From contig NZ_JACJQG010000011.1 of the NCBI RefSeq assembly GCF_014696435.1, forward strand, positions 98,619-162,618: 64,000 nt of DNA. The letters run 5' to 3'. A program made the position numbers and the translations under genes. Below, one piece after another: positions 44,165 through 52,687 of the stretch; within the stretch, counting starts at the first letter, position 1; each line of letters starts with the position of its first letter. Source of the stretch: Calothrix anomala FACHB-343. GTDB lineage: Bacteria; Cyanobacteriota; Cyanobacteriia; Cyanobacteriales; Nostocaceae. A model generated the notes under the pieces. The model did not search any database. It had not been told where the DNA came from and saw nothing but the letters and a program-made list of their open reading frames with translations.

Positions 44165-44764
44165 TTAAATATGTTTGCTAACAAATTCTATTACTTCTGT
44201 GAGTCCTTGTTGGGTTTTTAAGTTTGTGAAAATAAAGGGTTTATCGCCGCGCATTTTTTTGGCATCGCGTTCCATGACATTTAAATCTGCACCAACGTAG
44301 GGTGCAAGGTCGATTTTATTAATTACTAATAAATCAGATTTGGTAATTCCCGGCCCGCCTTTACGCGGGATTTTATCACCAGCCGCGACATCAATGACGT
44401 AAATTGTTAAATCTACTAATTCGGGACTAAATGTAGCTGCTAAATTATCGCCGCCACTTTCTAAAAAGACTAAATCTAAGTTAGAAAATCGCTGTTCTAA
44501 CTGTTCAATTGCAGCTAAATTCATGGATGCATCTTCGCGGATTGCGGTATGGGGACAACCGCCAGTCTCTACACCCAAAATGCGATCGCTTGCTAAAGCC
44601 TGAGAACGCACCAAAAACTGTGCATCCTCCTGAGTATATATATCATTCGTCACCACTGCAATCTGGTACTGCTCGCGCAACGCCTTACATAAAGCATCTA
44701 CTAACGCAGTCTTCCCAGAACCTACAGGGCCAGCAACCCCTATTCTAAATGTGTTGTTTGTCAT
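44165..44764 (-). CDS. ureG: Urease accessory GTPase UreG
   Basis: The 199-residue GTPase has the P-loop [16 protein letters not shown], the metal-binding CPH motif in [34 protein letters not shown] and [12 protein letters not shown]. It delivers nickel to urease with UreE, UreF and UreD. The first codons (MTNNTF) follow directly from an ATGACAA heptamer array. It is the last of three genes ureE-ureF-ureG on the minus strand; the urease subunits and ureD are outside the window. Confidence 0.96.
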   Translation of the reverse strand: MTNNTFRIGVAGPVGSGKTALVDALCKALREQYQIAVVTNDIYTQEDAQFLVRSQALASDRILGVETGGCPHTAIREDASMNLAAIEQLEQRFSNLDLVFLESGGDNLAATFSPELVDLTIYVIDVAAGDKIPRKGGPGITKSDLLVINKIDLAPYVGADLNVMERDAKKMRGDKPFIFTNLKTQQGLTEVIEFVSKHI

Positions 44765-44812
44765 TTGTCATTTGTCATTGGTCATTTGTCATTTGTCATT
44801 TGTCATTGGGCA
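44757..44812. repeat. STRR array (TTTGTCA heptamer) at the ureG start
   Basis: Seven to eight heptamers (TCATTTG/TCATTGG) run into the ureG start codon. A GCATGGGGCAT stretch continues the register more loosely toward ureF. Confidence 0.9.
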
Positions 44813-44873
44813 TGGGGCATGTTTCCCCTTCCATTCCTCTCCTCCTCTGCGCTCTCTGCGTCTCTGCGGTTCA

Positions 44874-45551
44874 TTAACTCCTAAATAACCTCGTATACTG
44901 CGTTTCATGTTGCATACTAGCTAAAGACAAGCCCCAAGTACAACAGGCGAGATCGTCATCCTCTAAAGCTAAAATTTCTACCCCCACAACACTCAGTAAT
45001 TCTTGCAAATCCAGTAATAACATCTGTCCCGCAGTTTGCCCTAAAGGTATAATTTTTACACCAGCAGTAATTAAATTACTTGCCCAACTATGCAGATATC
45101 CTAGTAAAGCAGCTTTAATATCAATTTGCCAATGAGCCGCAGCAATGCCAAATGCGATCGCATAATTACACTGACTACCAATATTATTAGTAATAGATAA
45201 AATCTCTGGTTGTAGTTTACCAAGTAACTGAATGAGCGATCGCCCCATTTGCCAGCTAGAGGTGCGTAACTCTTCTGTTTCCCTAGCCGCAGATAACCAG
45301 CGATTCCAATATGCTAAAGCCTCTAAATCACCGATTTTCACCGATTTATAAGCGCGAATCATCACCGCTGCCTCTATTCTAATAGCACCATAACGCAGTT
45401 GCGAGGTTAACCATCCTTGAAGATTTTGCTGATTGACAATGATACCTTGTTCTACCAGAGTTTCTAAACCTTCAGAATAACTATAGGCTCCCACAGGTAA
45501 AGCGGGGCTAGTTAACTGTAAAATTGATAAAAAAGCATTATCAGTGAGCAT
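44874..45551 (-). CDS. ureF: Urease accessory protein UreF
   Basis: This helical protein of about 225 residues is UreF, which with UreD gates GTP hydrolysis of UreG during nickel insertion. Typical stretches are [26 protein letters not shown] near the N-terminus and [19 protein letters not shown] toward the end. The start overlaps the ureE stop: ATG 45551 and ATG 45560 are both possible. I take the former, since [13 protein letters not shown] is more usual. Confidence 0.94.
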   Translation of the reverse strand: MLTDNAFLSILQLTSPALPVGAYSYSEGLETLVEQGIIVNQQNLQGWLTSQLRYGAIRIEAAVMIRAYKSVKIGDLEALAYWNRWLSAARETEELRTSSWQMGRSLIQLLGKLQPEILSITNNIGSQCNYAIAFGIAAAHWQIDIKAALLGYLHSWASNLITAGVKIIPLGQTAGQMLLLDLQELLSVVGVEILALEDDDLACCTWGLSLASMQHETQYTRLFRS

Positions 45552-45981
45552 GATGTCCATAAGCTCCCTGTTCTGGCTGAAAAGGTAAAATTTCTTCTTT
45601 AATTTCCAGCCCCAGTTGTTCTAACATTGTTTGTAAAACTGAGTCTGTGGATAAGCGTAAATAGTTAATTGTGATTTCTACAGGGACATGACGATTGCCT
45701 AAATGGTAAGCTGCCCTGAGTAATAACTGTGGTGTTTGGGCAAAAACTGTCAAAACCGGTTCTGGTTTCGCCGTAATCCTAATTAAATAACTTTGGCTTT
45801 CATCTTCGAGAATATCCCCATCTTGCAATACCGTACCTCTCGGTAAACGCAAAAATACAACTTTCCCATCTTCCGTCTCAAAGCGATGACGACTGCGGGT
45901 GCGTTCTTCCGCTGTCAGAGGAAGGGTAAAGCTAACTACAGCATTAGGATTGGGCGGTTTACGTTGGGTAAACGTCAACAT
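45541..45981 (-). CDS. ureE: Urease accessory protein UreE
   Basis: The 146-residue nickel chaperone has the N-terminal peptide-binding domain ([37 protein letters not shown]) and the C-terminal metal-binding domain with [12 protein letters not shown]. It ends GAYGHHAH, a short His-rich tail compared with the long His tract in some species. It opens the ureE-ureF-ureG operon, overlapping ureF by several bases. Confidence 0.95.
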   Translation of the reverse strand: MLTFTQRKPPNPNAVVSFTLPLTAEERTRSRHRFETEDGKVVFLRLPRGTVLQDGDILEDESQSYLIRITAKPEPVLTVFAQTPQLLLRAAYHLGNRHVPVEITINYLRLSTDSVLQTMLEQLGLEIKEEILPFQPEQGAYGHHAH

Positions 45982-46104
45982 AATTGATCAACGAAAACTT
46001 TTAGGTACTATACCAGCGATGTGCCCATGAATCCTAAGTCACTTTTCTATCACATTTATTTTTCATAATGTTGCTGCTTGGGTAATCAATATTGAGGTAA
46101 ACAA

Positions 46105-48843
46105 ATGACAGCAACATCTGAAGAAATTATGCCGCCTAATGAATGGCATAATCTACCCGCATCAAAGGTTGCGCAACATTTAGATACAAATCTACAAACT
46201 GGTTTAACTTCAGATGAGGTGGTGAAACGACGAGAACGTTTTGGTGCAAATGAACTTCAGGCTAAATCTGGAACCAACCCAATACTAAGATTTCTGTTGC
46301 AATTTAACCAACCGTTGCTGTACATTTTGCTGATTGCGGGTGCAATTAAAGCTTTAATCGGACAGTGGGTAAATGCTTGGGTAATTTGGGGTGTTACCTT
46401 AATTAATGCGATAATCGGTTTTATTCAAGAATCGAAAGCGGAAAGTGCGATCGCAGCTTTGGCTTCTTCAGTACAAACTAATGCAACTATTCTGCGCAAC
46501 AATCAAAAGTTACAAGTTCCTTCAACAGAGTTAGTACCAGGAGATTTAGTACTCCTGACTTCTGGCGATAAAGTTCCCGCCGATTTGCGTCTGATACAAT
46601 CGCGGAATCTCCAAGTTAATGAATCAGCGCTGACTGGTGAATCGGTAGCCATTGAAAAAAATACCGAACCCCTTGAGGCTGATGCGCCTTTAGCTGAACG
46701 CAGCAATATGGCTTACGCTGGTAGCTTCGTCACTTTTGGCACTGGTAAGGGAATTGTAGTAGCGATTGGTGAGGAGACGGAAACCGGGCGCATCTCCCAA
46801 CTGATGGAGCAAGGAACCAGCTTAAAAACGCCTTTAACGCGAAAATTTGATAAATTTAGCCGCACTTTGTTATACATCATCCTGGGTATAGCAGCGCTGA
46901 CGTTTGCGGTGGGGTTGGGTTATGGCAATTCTTGGGCAAGTATGTTTGAGGCGGCGGTGGCTTTTGCTGTGAGTGCGATTCCTGAAGGCTTGCCAGCCGT
47001 AGTCACAGTGACATTAGCTATCGGTGTTTCCCGAATGGCGCGAAGACATGCGATCGTTCGGAAGTTACCCGCAGTGGAAACTCTCGGCGGCGCTACAGTT
47101 ATTTGTTCTGATAAAACAGGTACGCTCACCGAAAACCAGATGACTGTACAGGCAATTTATGCAGGTGGCGAACAATACACGGTCACTGGTACGGGATACG
47201 CCCCAGAAGGAGAAATTTTATGCGATGAACAGCCTATAAATGGGCAGGATTTCCCGGTTTTAACAGAATGTTTGAAAGCTGGATTGTTATGTAATGATTC
47301 GCACCTCGAACAAAAGGAAGGAGAATGGCAGGTTGTAGGCGATCCCACAGAGGGCGGATTGATTGTTGTAGCTGATAAAGTGGGGTTGCATCGCCATAAT
47401 TTAGAAATAGAAATGCCCAGACTAGATGCAATTCCCTTTGAGTCTGAGTTTCAATACATGGCAACTTTGCATGAAGATAGAAGTCAGAAAAACTCCGCAA
47501 GCGTGAGAACGGTTTATGTTAAAGGTTCGGTAGAGGCGATTCTCCAACGTTGTCAGCAGATGTTAGATACTGAAGGAAAAGCGATCGCGCTAAATCCAGA
47601 AATCATCCATCAAGAAGTAGATGTAATGGCGAATTTTGGCTTACGAGTACTAGCTTTTGCCAAAAAATCTCTAGCTAATGGGCAAAATTCTCTCAATCGT
47701 GCAGATATCGAAAAAGATTTGGTTTTCTTAGGATTGCAAGGAATGATCGATCCGCCGCGAACCGAAGCTATTAAGGCAGTAGCAGCTTGTCAGAATGCTG
47801 GTATTCAGGTGAAAATGATCACAGGCGATCATGCAGCGACAGCAAAAGCGATCGCTCAAAGTATGGGCTTCAATAAAAATGGTGAAGTTCTCGCCTTTAC
47901 AGGTAAGGAACTAGCCCAAATGGATAATTCCCAACTAACTACAGCCATAGAAGATGGGGTAGTATTTGCTAGGGTTGCACCAGAACAGAAATTGCGCATT
48001 GTCGAAGCATTGCAATCGAAAGGCGAAGTCGTAGCTATGACAGGGGATGGTGTCAACGATGCACCAGCCCTCAAACAAGCAGATATTGGGATTGCGATGG
48101 GGGGTGCGGGTACAGAGGTAGCCAAAGAAGCCGCAGATATGATTTTGACTGATGATAACTTCGCTTCCATTGAAGCTGCGGTTGAGGAAGGGCGCACTGT
48201 TTATCGAAATTTATTAAAAGCGATCGCCTTTATCCTACCTGTTAATGGTGGCGAATCAATGACGATTTTGATTAGTGTCTTATTTGCTAGAGAATTACCC
48301 ATTTTATCTTTACAAGTTTTGTGGCTAAACATGGTCAATTCCATTGCCATGACTGTACCTTTAGCCTTTGAACCAAAATCGCAACGGGTGATGCAACAAC
48401 CACCGCGCAGCCCCCGCGAACCCTTACTTTCTCAAAGTTTAATCAAACGTATTCTGGCAATTTCTATCTTCAACTGGATTTTGATTTTTGGTGTATTTGA
48501 ATGGATACAGCAAACTACAGGCAATACCGATTTAGCTCGAACAATGGCAATTCAAGCTTTAGTTGCTGGCAGAGTTATCTATCTTTTAAGTATTAGCAAA
48601 TTGGGAATTTTGTTAATTAATAAACTTCGTGGTGTAAAAGAAAAATTTACCAATGTATCAGCAATGGCAATTGGCATAGCCGCTACAATAATTTTGCAGA
48701 TTATTTTTAGCCAGTGGAATATAATGAACAGTTTATTTTCTACTGCGCCATTAAATTTAACTCAATGGTTAATTTGCTTGCTTATCGGCTTGCCAATGAT
48801 TTTAGTCGCCACTCTAGTCAATCGTTTCGATCCTCTGAATTAA
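46105..48843 (+). CDS. P-type cation ATPase (P2-type, PacL-like)
   Basis: The 912-residue pump has the N-terminal cation ATPase domain, LTGESVAIEKN (actuator TGES), CSDKTGTLTENQM (phosphorylated Asp), MITGDHAATA and MTGDGVNDAPALKQADIGIAMG, with ten predicted helices. The M4 motif AIPEGLPAVVT and M5 VNGGES keep Glu and Asn residues that bind cation in SERCA, but M6 reads LWLNMVNSIAMTVPLAF, so the Thr-Asp pair of Ca pumps is Asn-Ser. The transported ion is therefore uncertain; calcium is possible but not secured. Upstream AGGTAA lies near the ATG. It stands alone. Confidence 0.9.
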   Translation: MTATSEEIMPPNEWHNLPASKVAQHLDTNLQTGLTSDEVVKRRERFGANELQAKSGTNPILRFLLQFNQPLLYILLIAGAIKALIGQWVNAWVIWGVTLINAIIGFIQESKAESAIAALASSVQTNATILRNNQKLQVPSTELVPGDLVLLTSGDKVPADLRLIQSRNLQVNESALTGESVAIEKNTEPLEADAPLAERSNMAYAGSFVTFGTGKGIVVAIGEETETGRISQLMEQGTSLKTPLTRKFDKFSRTLLYIILGIAALTFAVGLGYGNSWASMFEAAVAFAVSAIPEGLPAVVTVTLAIGVSRMARRHAIVRKLPAVETLGGATVICSDKTGTLTENQMTVQAIYAGGEQYTVTGTGYAPEGEILCDEQPINGQDFPVLTECLKAGLLCNDSHLEQKEGEWQVVGDPTEGGLIVVADKVGLHRHNLEIEMPRLDAIPFESEFQYMATLHEDRSQKNSASVRTVYVKGSVEAILQRCQQMLDTEGKAIALNPEIIHQEVDVMANFGLRVLAFAKKSLANGQNSLNRADIEKDLVFLGLQGMIDPPRTEAIKAVAACQNAGIQVKMITGDHAATAKAIAQSMGFNKNGEVLAFTGKELAQMDNSQLTTAIEDGVVFARVAPEQKLRIVEALQSKGEVVAMTGDGVNDAPALKQADIGIAMGGAGTEVAKEAADMILTDDNFASIEAAVEEGRTVYRNLLKAIAFILPVNGGESMTILISVLFARELPILSLQVLWLNMVNSIAMTVPLAFEPKSQRVMQQPPRSPREPLLSQSLIKRILAISIFNWILIFGVFEWIQQTTGNTDLARTMAIQALVAGRVIYLLSISKLGILLINKLRGVKEKFTNVSAMAIGIAATIILQIIFSQWNIMNSLFSTAPLNLTQWLICLLIGLPMILVATLVNRFDPLN

Positions 48844-48969
48844 TTGATAATCCATGCATATTACTACAGCAGATTATAAGTTAATGAGGTAAAGATAATC
48901 GTAGGCGCATCGCATTGCCCTACTTGTCAACTTAAGCTAAAAATAGCCTCTGTCTTAGCTTTGTCATCC

Positions 48970-49019
48970 GCCTTGGAATGAATTCCAAGGCTCATAGCCA
49001 AAGTCTACTAAAGTAGACT
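48970..49019. repeat. Paired palindromes GCCTTGGAAT and AGTCTACT
   Basis: GCCTTGGAATGAATTCCAAGGC is two 10-bp arms around a 2-base centre, followed by AGTCTACTAAAGTAGACT, another near-perfect palindrome. Both recur as a unit in Nostocales intergenic DNA. Confidence 0.75.
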
Positions 49020-49040
49020 CAAGATTTTGAAGATATTTAG

Positions 49041-49100
49041 ATAAATGTAGGTTGGGTTGAACGAAGTGAAACCCAACAAATCGCTGAAAATGCACCAACT
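49041..49100. repeat. Truncated MITE-like GTAGGTTGGG element, copy D
   Basis: ATAAATGTAGGTTGGGTTGA and the following GAACGAAGTGAAACCCAAC match copy B (24281 onward), but the right half is missing: the sequence changes to unrelated DNA after GCTGAAAATG. Confidence 0.8.
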
Positions 49101-49199
49101 TTATCATTTACACATATTAAAGACTGATTTTTATATTTTTTGTAAACAAAAAAGGCGATCGCTTTCTAATTTATCTCAATCAAGTACTCATTTTCCTGT

Positions 49200-49445
49200 T
49201 TTAAGTAAGCAAAAAGCCATTTCACCTACTCGTTAAGCCTTAACGAGTTCTCATTATTGTGTTTTCCGCAAGGAAAATACCATTTTACCTACTCAAAAAG
49301 CTTTATCGCCTACTCATTTAAGTAAATCGCGCACTCATTTTGGTGTTTTCCGCAAGTGAAAAGGTATATCGCCTACTCATTTAGGTAAATCACGCACCCA
49401 TTTTAGTATTTTCCGCAGGTAAAAAGGTAGATTACTTGCTCAAAA
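49200..49445. repeat. 63-bp degenerate tandem repeat
   Basis: ATCGCCTACTCATT occurs at 49305 and 49368, and the TTTTCCGCA segment recurs at 49262, 49346 and 49409, giving a 63-base period for the last two units (84 for the first pair). Each unit has ACTCATTT, AAATCGCGCAC and GTTTTCCGCAAG. No coding frame. It occupies much of the 950-base gap 48844-49796. Confidence 0.8.
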
Positions 49446-49796
49446 ATGGCAATGTTTGACAACAAGCGGCTGTGTAGCTAGGCTTTGTTGTTTTTGGCTC
49501 TTGCATTTATTCTCAAAACAAATTGCGTAATCGAATATAGACACCTAATTCAGAATTCATAATTCTTACCATGCCCTCTAGAATATATTGATGTATCGTC
49601 AATCAATTTTAGATTTTGGATTTACGATTTTGGATTAACCTCTCCATTAATGGAGAGGCTTAAATATTGAATTTTTTGGTTTTTCTCCGTAAACGGAGAG
49701 GCTTGAAACCATTTTTTGGATTCTAGATTTAGATTTAATCCAAAATCCAAAATCTAAAATCCAAAATTGTATCTGTCAATTTAATTTAAATTAAAA

Positions 49797-50201
49797 CTAC
49801 TTCCTTTTTTTGCATAAATTAACTTTTTTATTATTGTTCAAAGCATCATAATCCCGACAATCAATAGCAGCTTTTGTTAAAACAATCGAAGGATTTACAG
49901 CACAATTAAGATATTTGTTGTTTATAAAGAATCGGCAATCTTTACATGGAGAGTTTTCTAACTCTTTGACTTGTTTAGCTTCTGCCGCCAAATAGCGCTT
50001 ATGAATAATAACTATCCAGCCCATTAATAACAATAAACAAGGAAGTAAAATTATCGATGGGTCTATATTCAATTCCGCCCTTGTATTCTCAGTAATTGAA
50101 TTTTCAGAATCGCGCTTTTCATTTATTAAACTGATTCTGGATATGTTGTTTGTATGCAAATTTAAATTCTTATTTAAATTTCCCGATTTATTTTGTGTCA
50201 T
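49797..50201 (-). CDS. Hypothetical membrane-anchored Cys-motif protein
   Basis: The 134-residue protein has a disordered Asn-rich N-terminus, one transmembrane helix (IILLPCLLLLMGWIVII, about 50-66) and a C-terminal domain with CKDCRFFINN...LNCAVNP...AIDCRDY. The CxxC plus two Cys pattern suggests a metal or Fe-S site and is seen in other small cyanobacterial proteins. Function unknown. The gap upstream to 50397 holds no other feature I recognise. Confidence 0.6.
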   Translation of the reverse strand: MTQNKSGNLNKNLNLHTNNISRISLINEKRDSENSITENTRAELNIDPSIILLPCLLLLMGWIVIIHKRYLAAEAKQVKELENSPCKDCRFFINNKYLNCAVNPSIVLTKAAIDCRDYDALNNNKKVNLCKKRK

Positions 50202-50397
50202 ATTATTTACCTTTAAAACAATTTATTTCCTCATATTCTGTAAGTTATTAATGAGAAATGCATATAATAGCCAGTTGATTGATTGGCAATCGCCGAAAAT
50301 CTCATGTATATTCAACTTATAAAAAGAATGTGAATCAAAAGTGACAAGACAAATGCAGATAAAAATCTATACCTTGAATTAAGTTATAATACTGGTA

Positions 50398-50583
50398 ATA
50401 CTAATTTCATATGAAGTTGCATATATCTAGATCCCCCTAAATCCACGCCACTTGCTACAACGGGGGGAACCCCCGCAACGCAGTGGCTCCCCTTAAAAAG
50501 GGGGACTTTGATTCTAGTTCCCCCCTTTTTAAGGGGGGCTAGGGGGGATCGAATTCTATACAGCCTCATAAAGAATTGGTATA
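50398..50583. repeat. MITE-like element related to the arsM-arsS element
   Basis: ATACTAATT (50398) and AATTGGTAT (50583) are the termini; inner arms GATCCCCC/GGGGGATC and a GC-rich hairpin module at 50444-50492 match the element at 19524-19718. AAGTTGCATA and GAGGCTGTATA correspond at the two ends. Confidence 0.8.
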
Positions 50584-50636
50584 ACACTGTAAATTAATAT
50601 TGATTGCACTTTGTCTGTGAACTAAGGAATAAATAT

Positions 50637-50864
50637 ATGGGTAGCTTAGTATTATTGTTAATTGGCTTAGGAATTTTATTGTTAGCCTTGAAAACTAAAG
50701 ATGAAATTAATCGCCTTACTGCATTGGTTAGCGGGACAATTTCCCTAATTTGGGGATTAGCTATAGCACCTTTAGCATTTCAATTATTCATAGAAATTTT
50801 TTCGGTTGTAGCGTCTTTCTCTGTTTGCGTGCGTTGTTTAGGTTGCGGTGTAAAGAAAGATTGA
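50637..50864 (+). CDS. Small membrane protein, hypothetical
   Basis: This 75-residue protein has two hydrophobic helices (about 3-17 and 30-55: LVSGTISLIWGLAIAPLAF) and a tail rich in Cys and Val. The start is ATG 50637, after AAGGAAT. Its last 85 bases overlap the 3' end of the convergent gene at 50780-51439. If the convergent gene is real, the overlap is unusual but possible, so one of the two C-termini may be miscalled. Function unknown. Confidence 0.5.
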   Translation: MGSLVLLLIGLGILLLALKTKDEINRLTALVSGTISLIWGLAIAPLAFQLFIEIFSVVASFSVCVRCLGCGVKKD

Positions 50865-51439
50865 GTTTTAACTTGATAACTTATCAGCTTCCTAACACCT
50901 TCACGAGATAAATTTAATAATTGTGCAATCTTGACTTCTAGACTTTTAACATCTGCTGTTTGTAGTACAAAATGCAGCTTTTTAACAGAATTATTAGCTG
51001 TTATAACATCAACATAACTAAAACCCTGCTCTTGGATAACTGCGGCTTTAATGGCGATTAAATTCAGCCGAAATTCCCGATTAAATTGCTGATTTACTGC
51101 CAATTTTCTGGCTTGATGAGATAATCCTAATTTTTTAGCGATCGCTATTTCTGTATCTTGCGAGTTAGGAATTTCTAATTCTAAGCTTTTCAAGAGAGAA
51201 TTGCTCGTTTTGATGACAACTTGAGTATATTTATTTTCTGGCTTTATTTGCCAATTAATTACTTTAAAATTCAAGGTTAGCAATACTTGAGGAAGGGTAT
51301 CAGCTTGCAATTTATCTGGCGTCCTATAAGAGAGGCTTAATAATTGCTGTGTCACTAAATCGCCACCAGTCCAGAAAACAAGTCCGATTAATATAAAAGA
51401 TAGGAAAAATAAGAAAAATTGTAGGCGGATTGCGAACAT
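50780..51439 (-). CDS. Membrane-anchored hypothetical protein
   Basis: The 219-residue protein has one N-terminal transmembrane helix (LQFFLFFLSFILIGLVFW) and a soluble extracytoplasmic domain with TLNFKVINWQIKPENKYTQVVIKTSNS. The last 30 residues are Thr/Gln/Lys-rich. Helix-rich segments such as TEIAIAKKLGLSHQARKLA resemble SHOCT/tandem-helix motifs only weakly. No family is recognised. The mobile element at 51475-51654 begins upstream of its start codon, so its promoter would lie in or near that element. Confidence 0.6.
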   Translation of the reverse strand: MFAIRLQFFLFFLSFILIGLVFWTGGDLVTQQLLSLSYRTPDKLQADTLPQVLLTLNFKVINWQIKPENKYTQVVIKTSNSLLKSLELEIPNSQDTEIAIAKKLGLSHQARKLAVNQQFNREFRLNLIAIKAAVIQEQGFSYVDVITANNSVKKLHFVLQTADVKSLEVKIAQLLNLSREGVRKLISYQVKTQSFFTPQPKQRTQTEKDATTEKISMNN

Positions 51440-51474
51440 TTTTTTTATAGAATTTTGTTTTATGTTTATAGATT

Positions 51475-51654
51475 AATACGGTTCATTTAAGGACAAATTG
51501 TAGGTTGGGGAGCCAGTGCGTTGCGGGGGTTCCCCCCATTGTAGCAACTGGCGTTTGAACGCAGTCAAACCCAACAAGCCACCGGAAATGTTGGGTTTCG
51601 TTCCTCAACCCAACCTACATATTTTAATATTTTTGACGCTCACTGAACCGTATT
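51475..51654. repeat. MITE-like element with AATACGGTTCA termini, copy C
   Basis: AATACGGTTCATTTA (51475-51489) matches the complement of the right end CACTGAACCGTATT (51641-51654). The core GTAGGTTGGG is interrupted at 51507-51554 by the GC-rich hairpin module GGGGAGCCAGTGCGTTGCGG. The right half is the uninterrupted CCTCAACCCAACCTAC form. Confidence 0.85.
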
Positions 51655-51818
51655 GAATTAGAGATAAATTATTCTATCTATCGATAGATATATTAAATTA
51701 CTTAAATAAAATAAAATTTAGAATATCTAATTAGAGAAAAAACATAAATATAGTTAGCTTTTGTAATTTTCAAAAAGATTAGACAATTTGATTACAAAGC
51801 TGGAAGCTCAAAAGTTTT

Positions 51819-52493
51819 ATGCGGATATTACTGGTAGAAGATGACATTGAACAATTAGAACCACTACAAGGTATTCTCTCAGAAGCTGGCTATATAGTCG
51901 ATGCTGCGGAAGATGGAGAAATTGCACAGTGGCTAATTTCCCAAAAAGATTATGATTTATTGATTGTGGATTGGATGTTACCCACAATTAGCGGCTTAAA
52001 TTTATGTCGCCAGTATCGTTTATCAGGGAAAAATGCACCAGTGTTGATGTTAACTGCTAAAGACACCATACCTGACAAAGTTATGGGTTTAGATGCTGGT
52101 GCAGATGATTATTTAGTAAAACCTGCTGATTTAGTGGAATTATTAGCAAGAGTACGCGCTTTAGGAAGAAGAGTTCCTAATTGGCAGGGTGATAGCTTAC
52201 GCATAGCCGATTTACAATTGCATTTAGCTGAATTAATTGTAGAACGAAATCAAATTAAAGTAGAATTATCTCCCCGTGAAGCGCAATTACTGGAATATTT
52301 GATGCGTCACCCCAATCAAGTTTTAACGCGCAACCAAATTGAAGAATCTTTATGGGAATGCGGTATGGAACCAGAAAGCAACGCTTTAACAGTGCTAGTA
52401 CGCAAATTGCGCCAACGTTTACAGATATTAGGTGCAGAAGACTGGATAAAAACAGTTTATGGTATGGGTTATCGCCTCAATGCTAAAAATTAA
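51819..52493 (+). CDS. rppA: OmpR-family response regulator, RppA-like
   Basis: The 224-residue regulator has an intact receiver: Asp8-Asp9, phospho-acceptor Asp51 (LIVDWMLPTISG), Thr (LMLTAKD), GADDYLVKPADLVELLARVRALGRR, then a winged-helix domain. The receiver is closest in sequence to cyanobacterial RppA (NrsR). RppAB controls photosynthesis and metal-related genes in Synechocystis. A kinase gene follows with 194 bases between. Which metal or redox signal applies here is not visible. Confidence 0.82.
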   Translation: MRILLVEDDIEQLEPLQGILSEAGYIVDAAEDGEIAQWLISQKDYDLLIVDWMLPTISGLNLCRQYRLSGKNAPVLMLTAKDTIPDKVMGLDAGADDYLVKPADLVELLARVRALGRRVPNWQGDSLRIADLQLHLAELIVERNQIKVELSPREAQLLEYLMRHPNQVLTRNQIEESLWECGMEPESNALTVLVRKLRQRLQILGAEDWIKTVYGMGYRLNAKN

Positions 52494-52645
52494 ATTAACA
52501 CTCAAAAGTATTATGTCAATTCTATTTCAGTTGCTAAAAATATCGGTGTTGACTGTTGGCTGTTGACTGTTGACTGTTCACCGTTAAAATTCAACAAACC
52601 TGCTTGTAATATTTCACCAATTATTTAGGATTGCTATAGCTATTA

Positions 52646-52683
52646 ACAAATGACAAATGACAAATGACAAATGACAAATGACT
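52646..52683. repeat. STRR array (ACAAATG heptamer)
   Basis: Five copies of ACAAATG between the response regulator and kinase genes, ending four bases before the kinase ATG. A GACTGTT array is at 52549-52578. Confidence 0.9.
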
Positions 52684-52687
52684 AATT

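Noticed and set aside
50384-50587. 67-residue frame in the MITE-like element
   Set aside because: The frame lies completely inside the inverted-repeat element and reflects its GC-rich hairpin, not a protein.
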